Origin: Alistipes senegalensis
GTDB lineage: Bacteria; Bacillota; Clostridia; Oscillospirales; Ruminococcaceae
NCBI GenBank assembly: GCA_023665275.1
Contig: JAMPEF010000011.1
Location: 1 to 42,322, forward strand
Reading direction: 5' to 3'
DNA: 42,322 nucleotides
Shown: positions 36,870 to 42,322 of the stretch, in pieces
Layout: each line of letters begins with the position of its first letter
Numbering within the stretch: position 1 is the stretch's first letter
The notes under the pieces: generated by a model
Told to the model about the DNA's origin: nothing
The model's database searches: none
Seen by the model: only the letters and a program-made list of their open reading frames with translations
Program-made: the position numbers and the translations under genes

Positions 36870-38187
36870 TGGTCAAATCAGGTGAATACTCGTCGATAAG
36901 TCCCAGTGCTTCGTAAATCAGACGTGTTGCCATTTCGTCGCCGATTTGTGGCGATATTGCTGCAATTTTTGTGACGTATTCCAGTTCATTTATATTGTTT
37001 GGACGTTTAAAATGAAACGGTTCGTTTTCGTCAAATCCTTTAACTTTCAGGCAACCTCGGATAAATGCCGAAATATAGCGCTCTATTTCGTCGCATTTCA
37101 GATTGAGATTTTCATAAGCCGCCTTGATGGCAACTGTTGTGATGTTCTGGGCGGAGATGCTTTCCGTATCGACGGCGCAGAAATCTGTGAAAATCTGTCG
37201 GCGCAGAACGCCTAATACCGCCGAAAACGCTTCATGATTGGTGGTAATCTCCTCTTTTTTCAGTTCGACGTCTTCCGGCGTGTGTATAATCCGGCGGTAA
37301 ATTATGTCTGCCACTAAATTCAAATCGTCCTGCGGTGACATTCCTTCAGCGTTGCGGAGCGTCCAGTATACCGTGTTTGCGTCAATACAATTAACTAATC
37401 CCGACAAAACCACATCATAGGCGAAAAGTTTCGCACGATTTCCGACAATTGATGATTGATTACTTATAAAACCCATGGGAACTATAGGAAAAGTCGGGTA
37501 ATTATTATCATATGATAAAAAAGTACCCTCCGCCTGACTGCAATGCCGACGGATTCTGTATGGCATTTTTTGGCGATATATCTGCAAATTTCCGGCATTA
37601 TCCGTCTTGTATTCCGTGAAACCGTCCGGCTCGTAAAGCGTCGCACGGAGCGGCTTTTCAGGTGCTAAACGCCAGTAACGCACGCCAGCTTTAAGCGTTC
37701 CGTCGTCTTCATCACGGAGCGGCGCAAAAATCGGCTCGTTTCCGTTCACTTTGCAGGCGCAACACATCGGCAAAATTCCGTTATCCGTGACTAACCCGTA
37801 TGCTTCGCCGTCATTGGCAGCGTAAATCAAAATTTGCTGCAATATATAGTCAAATTCAGCCCCTCCAAGAGACTTTTTCAACTCGGCGTTGCTAAAACTC
37901 ACGCCGTTTCCCAGCTGATACGACACGAGTTGATTTATTAACAAATGGTAAATATTTGAAGTTAGTTTATGATTTGGTGAGACAGTATCGGCGTGTGCGT
38001 TGCCGTTCCGGTCGTAGACGACTTTTTTTATTGCCTCTAAATCGGGGTCATGTCCACGGTAAAAAAGCCCCGAAATTACGCCGTTTTGATAAATTTCGCT
38101 GTTTTCATGTGCAGATATTACATTCTGTATAAAACGGATTTTTCCCGAATTATCGCCGATTTTTTGCAAATCGTTGTAGGTGTACAT
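36859..38187 (-). CDS. Portal protein (SPP1 gp6-like)
   Basis: A 442-aa portal of the SPP1/Siphovirus Gp6 class: SGLFYRGHDPDLEAIKKVVYDRNGNAHADTVSPNHKLTSNIYHLLINQLVSYQLGNGVSF at the N-terminus, NYPTFPIVPMGFISNQ in the wing, and an ITTNHEAFSAVLGVLRRQIFTDFCAVDTES.. C-terminal clip/crown part. I start it at the ATG at 38187 since GGGAGG lies just upstream; an earlier ATG at 38199 is before that site. It forms the dodecameric DNA channel and binds the terminase encoded upstream. Confidence 0.9.
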   Translation of the reverse strand: MYTYNDLQKIGDNSGKIRFIQNVISAHENSEIYQNGVISGLFYRGHDPDLEAIKKVVYDRNGNAHADTVSPNHKLTSNIYHLLINQLVSYQLGNGVSFSNAELKKSLGGAEFDYILQQILIYAANDGEAYGLVTDNGILPMCCACKVNGNEPIFAPLRDEDDGTLKAGVRYWRLAPEKPLRATLYEPDGFTEYKTDNAGNLQIYRQKMPYRIRRHCSQAEGTFLSYDNNYPTFPIVPMGFISNQSSIVGNRAKLFAYDVVLSGLVNCIDANTVYWTLRNAEGMSPQDDLNLVADIIYRRIIHTPEDVELKKEEITTNHEAFSAVLGVLRRQIFTDFCAVDTESISAQNITTVAIKAAYENLNLKCDEIERYISAFIRGCLKVKGFDENEPFHFKRPNNINELEYVTKIAAISPQIGDEMATRLIYEALGLIDEYSPDLTNEI

Positions 38188-38230
38188 TATGCCTCCCATT
38201 TAGTTAAAAGAAAAATTTTTCTTGAATCCC

Positions 38231-38259
38231 TTGACAAAAAAATAAAAATATTGTATAAT
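38231..38259 (+). promoter_or_regulatory. Antisense consensus promoter 2 in the head operon
   Basis: TTGACA at 38231-38236, 17 nt, TATAAT at 38254-38259: another perfect consensus on the plus strand, in the gap between terminase and portal genes. It reads into the 3' end of the terminase gene in antisense. The flank TTTAGTTAAAAGAAA then TTCTTGAATCCC parallels that at 35968. An adjacent palindrome AAGAAAAATTTTTCTT lies at 38210-38225. Confidence 0.7.
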
Positions 38260-38280
38260 AATGAAAAAGTATATTCTGTG

Positions 38281-39513
38281 TTATGCAAATTTTGTAATAT
38301 ATGTGTATTTTTGGCGAGAATTAGCGAAATATCGGACGGCGTCCATGCAGTGATCGTTGATTTTTAGTGGGGTATCGCTTTCCGGGCGGCTGGTATCCCA
38401 TGAATAACCGGCGAATTCCTCTATTGTATGAGCGCATTTGTCGCTGAACGTAAGTTCTCCGGCGGCAAGCATTGACGAAACTTTTGCGATGCCCTCGACA
38501 ACGTTGTTTTTTGCCGGTTTTACGGAAAATCCGGAGCGTCTGCACTCAGTTATAAGTGCAGTTGCTGACGGGTCAATATAAACGGTTGTGGGCTGAACGT
38601 TGCCTAACCATTTCCGTAATTCGTTTACAAGTTCTGAAACGGTTTTTTGTCGATGGCTGTCACGTCCTGAATAGTACCATTCATTTAGGCAAATCCACCG
38701 GTTTTTGTGGGTTTTGTCCTTGCGCCATAATAAAAAAACTGTTGCATTTTGAATTCCGTAATCTGACGAAACGTAATAATCGCCGGTAGTTTCGGGCGTT
38801 TTGTGAATAATGTTAATGTTTTTATCAAACATATCATAAATAAGACCGTCCGCCGCTGACCAGTTGCCGAGTATGTAACGTTCATAAAAAATGCCGGAAT
38901 ATAGCCTTTTGTAGCGGTTTTTTATATTTTCGTCCAGCGCCGGATTATCATTCATTGAAAATTTAAGGCGTAGGGCGTTTTTCCCGTCAGCTTGCGAAAT
39001 CCACGATTTATAAAACCAGTGCGCCGGACTGTCGGGGTTGCAGTTGAACCAAATTCGGGAGCCGGTCACGGAGCATCGGGCAATTGCTTGATTTACGAAA
39101 CTTTGCGGCATAAGCGTTACTTCATCGAGCATGACGCCGGAGAGCGTTGCGCCCTGAATCGTTTTATATGAAGAGCTGTCACGACCGCTGAAAAAATAGT
39201 AGCGATTAACGCCGTTTTTTGCCGGTATTTCGATAAAATTTTTTCCCTGACGAATTGTTACAATTCCTTCAAGCCAGAGCTTCATTGGTTCAATAATGTT
39301 GCGCTTTAGGCTGTCGAGCGTTCTTCCGCATAGTGCAAAATCCGCATTACTGAAATTTTCCGCACTCCACAGCACAAAACCGATAGTCATCGCCATAGTT
39401 TTTCCGGAGCGCACAGCCCCATCACATATGACGGCGTCAAAATTTTTAGTATTAGGACGACACCACCACAACATTAATTCAAGCTGACGGTCAGAAAAGT
39501 TTTTATAAATCAT
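38281..39513 (-). CDS. Terminase large subunit
   Basis: A 410-aa packaging motor: Walker A GAVRSGKT (residues 32-39), Walker B GVMLDE (126-131), and a C-terminal RNase H-like nuclease beginning SSDYG (D near 253) with later acidic residues (YIDPSA near 320 and NDHCMDAVRYF at the end). It belongs to the PBSX/SPP1 type by pattern. It cuts and translocates DNA through the portal. It overlaps the upstream 107-aa gene by 11 bp. The start follows an AGGACAAGTTAA site. Confidence 0.92.
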   Translation of the reverse strand: MIYKNFSDRQLELMLWWCRPNTKNFDAVICDGAVRSGKTMAMTIGFVLWSAENFSNADFALCGRTLDSLKRNIIEPMKLWLEGIVTIRQGKNFIEIPAKNGVNRYYFFSGRDSSSYKTIQGATLSGVMLDEVTLMPQSFVNQAIARCSVTGSRIWFNCNPDSPAHWFYKSWISQADGKNALRLKFSMNDNPALDENIKNRYKRLYSGIFYERYILGNWSAADGLIYDMFDKNINIIHKTPETTGDYYVSSDYGIQNATVFLLWRKDKTHKNRWICLNEWYYSGRDSHRQKTVSELVNELRKWLGNVQPTTVYIDPSATALITECRRSGFSVKPAKNNVVEGIAKVSSMLAAGELTFSDKCAHTIEEFAGYSWDTSRPESDTPLKINDHCMDAVRYFANSRQKYTYITKFA

Positions 39514-39826
39514 TTAACTTGTCCTGGATGATTTCAAAAAAATTTGTTTTGCCGGAATTTTCCGAATTTTCGGGAAAAATTCCGTTTGTCAGCTTAGAAA
39601 TATTGTGTTCTGCCGAAATTAATTCTTGATTATTTTCAATAAAATTATAAAGTTCCGTATGACGTTTTTTAAACTCCAGGGCCAACCGCTTTCTTTCGTC
39701 GGGGTCGGGAGTATTCAAAAAAGATTCAAAAAAAGATTTACAATTTGTATAATCTGCCTTTTGGAACTTTTCAAATCCTGAAATTCTTGTCAGAAGTTTA
39801 TTAGTATCCAGGTTTTCAGATTTCAT
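39503..39826 (-). CDS. Hypothetical protein upstream of terminase
   Basis: A 107-aa helical protein (MKSENLDTNKLLTRISGFEK) with CKSFFESFLNTPDPDERKRLALEFKKRHTELYNFIENNQEL. I start it at the ATG at 39826 after GGAGGAAAA. Its position between the NusG-like gene and the large terminase would suit a packaging accessory or a second small terminase-like part, but no motif confirms this. Confidence 0.55.
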   Translation of the reverse strand: MKSENLDTNKLLTRISGFEKFQKADYTNCKSFFESFLNTPDPDERKRLALEFKKRHTELYNFIENNQELISAEHNISKLTNGIFPENSENSGKTNFFEIIQDKLNDL

Positions 39827-40121
39827 TTTTCCTCCATTCCTCAATGTATCGCTGTTCATGGCGTGGCAGAAACGGCACGCCGCCGGAGTAGAACCCCAAA
39901 AAATATTTTACATTCCGTATATGGCAGATTTCGCAGTAAATTTTATCGGTCATTTCGCATTTCAGAAAAAGATAATTAGGAAAAACCACTTTTTTAAAAG
40001 GTTTTCCAGACTTTCCGACTTCGGTTTTTTGTGGCATAATGACATTAAATCCCCGTCTTTTCAATTCTCTGTATACTTTTATTTCACGTCCGGTGGCAAC
40101 AAAAATCACGTACATTTTCAT
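39816..40121 (-). CDS. NusG N-terminal domain protein
   Basis: A 101-aa protein with the NGN fold signature: MYVIFVATGREIKVYRELKRRGFNVIMPQ, then KKVVFPNYLFLKCEMTDKIYCEICHIRNVKYFLGFYSGGVPFLPRHEQRYIE. NusG usually continues with a KOW domain, which is missing here. Phage or mobile NusG paralogues (such as LoaP or RfaH types) act as specific antiterminators by binding RNA polymerase. Encoded at the head of the late operon, it may help polymerase read this long operon. It overlaps the DUF3486-like gene by 4 bases. No target site can be named. Confidence 0.85.
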   Translation of the reverse strand: MKMYVIFVATGREIKVYRELKRRGFNVIMPQKTEVGKSGKPFKKVVFPNYLFLKCEMTDKIYCEICHIRNVKYFLGFYSGGVPFLPRHEQRYIEEWRKNEI

Positions 40122-40633
40122 TGTCGTTTTTCCTCGATAAATTGCTTGATTTCGGCATAAAGTTGTGGTTTTTCGTCATAAAGTGCGCCAAAAATCATAT
40201 TATCAAATTCCTGAAAAATTTTCTCAGAGTCAATTTCAATTTGTTTTTTGAACGCCACCGCCCTAATTAGAGCTGCTGTATTTTTTATCAGTTTTTCGAG
40301 ACTTTCGACGTTTAGTTTTTGGCTGTTTATAGCCGTTAAAATCTGATTCTGAAGTAAAATCAAAATAGCGTCAGTTACGTCAGAATTACGGAAATTTTCG
40401 CATTCTGCCATAATCATTTTAAAATTTTCGTGTGCCATTTTCAGATTTTCGAGAGTTTCATTCAGTCCGGCAGCGTATCTCTGGACGCTGGAAATAGAAA
40501 TTTTCGTACCGTTTTCCTGAATAAATTTAGCTATTTCGCCATATGTGAAATCAGATTTTATCATTTCATCGACAGTTTCACGAATATGCGACGGTAGTCT
40601 ATTTATTGTCGGGTGATTTCGATTTTTCTTCAT
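40118..40633 (-). CDS. Small terminase-like protein (DUF3486, Mu gp27-like)
   Basis: A 171-aa protein: MKKNRNHPTINRLPSHIRETVDEMI, with HTH-like FTYGEIAKFIQENGTKISISSVQRYAAG (residues about 30-60) and a long helical C-terminus. The RLP...V...I.....Y..I...L...G..IS.SSV.RY start is that of DUF3486, proposed as small terminase in Mu-like phages. I use the ATG at 40633, overlapping the preceding stop as ATGA; a second ATG lies 12 nt upstream. It would recognise phage DNA for packaging. Confidence 0.8.
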   Translation of the reverse strand: MKKNRNHPTINRLPSHIRETVDEMIKSDFTYGEIAKFIQENGTKISISSVQRYAAGLNETLENLKMAHENFKMIMAECENFRNSDVTDAILILLQNQILTAINSQKLNVESLEKLIKNTAALIRAVAFKKQIEIDSEKIFQEFDNMIFGALYDEKPQLYAEIKQFIEEKRQ

Positions 40634-40959
40634 ATATCCACGCATTCATCTACAAAAGCACCGGCAAGAAGTTTAATTCCGTTGGCGGTGAGCTTGCCTT
40701 CAATCGAATCAAAATCGGCATCAGCCAGACAAGTCGGTGCTTTGGTTTCGGCGTTCCGAAGGTGCAGATAGCCCGCCTCAAAAAGATAATTGACGCTGTT
40801 TTCAATTTCGTTTTTTTCCATGTTGAGTGCAAACTGTAAATTTTTTAACTTATTGTATTTGGTCTTCAGAATGTTTATAGTGCGAAGTACTGAACCGTTG
40901 TTTTCTGCGAAATTTCGGGCAAAAATACGCCTATTGAGTGTTTGTTTATCCGTTGCCAA
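40630..40959 (-). CDS. Hypothetical Mu-like protein (gp26 position)
   Basis: A 109-aa protein (MATDKQTLNRRIFARNFAENNGSVLRTINILKTKYNKLKNLQFALNMEKNEIENSVNYLFEAGYLHLRNAETK...LTANGIKLLAG). The second half (about residues 46-105) resembles a winged helix with terminal L..NG..LL.G, as found in Mu-like phages between the DUF2730 and DUF3486 genes. It probably is a DNA- or RNA-binding middle-gene product. Coupled on both sides by short overlaps. Confidence 0.55.
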   Translation of the reverse strand: MATDKQTLNRRIFARNFAENNGSVLRTINILKTKYNKLKNLQFALNMEKNEIENSVNYLFEAGYLHLRNAETKAPTCLADADFDSIEGKLTANGIKLLAGAFVDECVDI

Positions 40960-41179
40960 TCTCTCCTTTTACTTCCAGCAGAATATCCATGATTCTGTCA
41001 AGTTTCCGCCGGTTTTCGTTCTGTTCACGGAAAAAATCTTCTTTTGTGATGTAATCTTCCTTAATTTTTTCAATATCACGCTGACAGCGTTCCAGTTCGT
41101 CGATGGTACGTTTTAGAAAAATGCCTGTAATTACGCTTGAAATCGCCAAAAGCGCTACTATTAAATATGTTAAGTTCAT
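40946..41179 (-). CDS. Membrane-anchored coiled-coil protein (DUF2730-like)
   Basis: A 77-aa protein: one membrane segment (NLTYLIVALLAISSVITGIFL) and a C-terminal coiled coil (DELERCQRDIEKIKEDYITKEDFFREQNENRRKLDRIMDILLEV). GGAGGCAAA precedes the ATG at 41179; longer readings start in the promoter gap. Size, topology and position match DUF2730 proteins (Mu gp25). A spanin- or holin-like role is conceivable but unproven. Confidence 0.65.
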   Translation of the reverse strand: MNLTYLIVALLAISSVITGIFLKRTIDELERCQRDIEKIKEDYITKEDFFREQNENRRKLDRIMDILLEVKGEIGNG

Positions 41180-41261
41180 TTTGCCTCCAAAAAAAGCTAT
41201 ACTAATTGTATAATTAGTATAGCATACTGAATTTAATATGTCAAGCAAAATATTTTAATAA

Positions 41262-41531
41262 TTAACGTTTTTGCCTTAAAATAGACCTGATTCTATTTTC
41301 AGTCAACTGATATTCCTGAGCAAGCTGGCAATAATTTGAACCGTTAAATTTTTTACAGATTTCCTGATTGCGTTCATTTCGCACGACCGTCTCAGGCTTG
41401 TTGACGTAAATATAGCTTCCGCCGAAATGCCGTACAAGTTTTTTGTAGGCTTCCAGCCCGATGACGTTTGCAATTTCCTTTTTATCGTTTGTCAGCTGTT
41501 CAAAACTAACTATTTTTTCGATGTCCACCAT
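41262..41531 (-). CDS. Mor-like transcription activator
   Basis: An 89-aa protein: FEQLTNDKKEIANVIGLEAYKKLVRHFGGSYIYVNKPETVVRNERNQEICKKFNGSNYCQLAQEYQLTENRIRSILRQKR. The GG..IYVP-like strand followed by R...R...I...F.G.N...LA..Y.LT...I..I is the hallmark of the Mor/C family, whose members turn on middle or late genes of Mu-like phages. AGGAGGGTGTTTCTT precedes the ATG. It is the first gene of the leftward operon, with its own promoter, and would activate later phage genes. Confidence 0.85.
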   Translation of the reverse strand: MVDIEKIVSFEQLTNDKKEIANVIGLEAYKKLVRHFGGSYIYVNKPETVVRNERNQEICKKFNGSNYCQLAQEYQLTENRIRSILRQKR

Positions 41532-41553
41532 AAGAAACACCCTCCTTTTAAAT

Positions 41554-41582
41554 ATTTTAACATATATTTTTGTAACCGTCAA
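41554..41582 (-). promoter_or_regulatory. Promoter of the Mor-like gene with operator
   Basis: Minus strand TTGACG (41582-41577), 17 nt, TAAAAT (41559-41554). A palindrome ATACAAAATGTAT at 41584-41596 touches the -35 box, so a dimeric repressor or activator could bind there. The same core occurs twice at 15617-15658. Confidence 0.7.
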
Positions 41583-41763
41583 TATACAAAATGTATAATT
41601 AAAATAACAGTGCAAATGCGTTGCATTTGTCGTACCATGAGGGGGATTTTTATTTTTGTAAACAGATGGGAACTACTTCCTATCCGAATTAGAAAAAGTT
41701 CCGGACTTCCGAACCCTTTTTTAAAGAAATCTTTTCATTTTTATACTATCTGTATTAAAAGGG

Positions 41764-41836
41764 CGTTTACATTGAAAAAAGCAATTTAAATGCTGTTTTT
41801 CGGGAAATTATAAAGAAACTATACAGAATGTAAACG
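41764..41836. repeat. Inverted repeat in the upstream control region
   Basis: CGTTTACATT at 41764-41773 and AATGTAAACG at 41827-41836 are perfect complements 53 bp apart. A weaker minus-strand promoter (TTTACA at 41834-41829, 16 nt, TATAAT at 41812-41807) uses the right copy as its -35 box. The unit resembles a pair of operators. Confidence 0.5.
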
Positions 41837-42095
41837 TATGTAAAAGCGAATCGAACATAAAATTTAAGAACTTAGAATCCTGCTTGAAAATTTGCTTTTC
41901 AAGGGGATATTTTTTACACCTTGGAACATCTGACATAGCATTATGGGAAAAATTTCCTTCTGTGATTTTGGCTATATATAGATTTTTGCGGCTTTTTCTG
42001 GATTTTACCGGCTTTTTTCATTTTTTGAGTTTTAGCGTGTTGAGTTATAGCGAGCTTTTTGTTAGCATCGGCTGATAATTGTGGATAATACAAAT

Positions 42096-42248
42096 ATGTT
42101 TACTAAAAAATATTTAAAACTGAGTTTAATCAGGACAAAAAATCAGAAAAATAATTCGTGGAAATCCAAGTTGAAACATGAAATTGATGATGTCATAAAA
42201 ATAGCTGTCGACTTTTATGATTTTTTCATCAATGCCGACCGTTTCTGA
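42096..42248 (+). CDS. Possible 50-aa protein
   Basis: ATG at 42096 opens a 50-codon frame (MFTKKYLKLSLIRTKNQKNN) that is basic at the start and acidic/aromatic at the end (DVIKIAVDFYDFFINADRF). Only a weak GTGGATAA site precedes it. The rest of 41616-42322 contains no convincing gene, only AT-rich sequence and the repeats noted. Tentative. Confidence 0.25.
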   Translation: MFTKKYLKLSLIRTKNQKNNSWKSKLKHEIDDVIKIAVDFYDFFINADRF

Positions 42249-42283
42249 TATTTATTGCAGCATTTAGAAACCGTACCAATAGC

Positions 42284-42312
42284 TTGCAATAAGAGAAAAA
42301 ATGTGATATAAT
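42284..42312 (+). promoter_or_regulatory. Rightward promoter at the window edge
   Basis: TTGCAA at 42284-42289, 17 nt, TATAAT at 42307-42312. It reads out of the window; the gene it drives, possibly a phage repressor or early gene, is not visible. Confidence 0.65.
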
Positions 42313-42322
42313 AGAAAATACT

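Noticed and set aside
41884-42075. 63-aa Phe-rich plus-strand frame
   Set aside because: No ribosome site and low-complexity AT-rich composition.

Overview
The window looks like chromosomal DNA from a low-GC Firmicute, most likely a Ruminococcus-type member of the Oscillospiraceae. The reasons are TTGACA/TATAAT promoters, AGGAGG ribosome sites, a secreted BspA-type leucine-rich repeat/dockerin/serpin protein (dockerins are typical of cellulosomal ruminococci), a Spo0A-type regulator and the GGGtGRT/NifU-like gene pair. Host genes are bracketed by two unrelated prophages.

Region 1 (1-9660) is the right part of prophage A. Leftward early genes (YopX-like, zinc-ribbon, DnaC-like helicase loader, winged-helix replication protein, small HTH proteins) are expressed from a strong leftward promoter at 5612-5640. 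Rightward from that control region come a CI-like repressor, a 236-aa unknown protein and small ORFs. A separately promoted leftward RNA cluster (about 7156-7682) holds an initiator-like tRNA-Met, a tRNA-like RNA with no anticodon stem, and many hairpins. A second CI-like repressor, an opposing small HTH gene and a tyrosine integrase follow. A displaced tRNA 3' end at 9628-9660 marks the attachment site. Two early genes are broken, and a hairpin with compensatory base changes occurs twice between early genes.

Region 2 (9661-24300) is mostly host DNA: an Ltp-repeat lipoprotein, a WYL regulator, tRNA-Lys (two copies) and tRNA-Arg, a DUF4291 protein, a nitroreductase with two unknown genes, the serpin protein, a two-component system, and the GGGtGRT/NifU-like operon. 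At 23010-24212 lies the most unusual feature of the window. A lone Spo0A-like gene is flanked on both sides by two-repeat CRISPR units of type I-E geometry (28-nt repeats, 61-nt period), each enclosed by its own inverted repeat, and a further isolated repeat sits in the leader of the NifU-like gene. One spacer matches, at 26 of 33 positions and in reading frame, the 3' end of the Dam methylase gene of the neighbouring prophage. No cas genes are visible.

Region 3 (24313-42322) is prophage B, transcribed leftward. In order of transcription it has a Mor-like activator, small proteins, a DUF3486-like small terminase, a NusG N-domain protein, large terminase, portal, MuF-like protein, gp10-like protein, scaffold, major capsid, connectors, major tail protein, tail chaperone with a -1 frameshift, tape measure, Dit, tail hub and Dam methylase. 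It combines siphovirus-type morphogenesis with Mu-like control. No lysis, integrase or transposase genes are visible. Two consensus promoters in the only gaps of the head operon point against it. The last 700 bases hold regulatory repeats and end with a rightward promoter.
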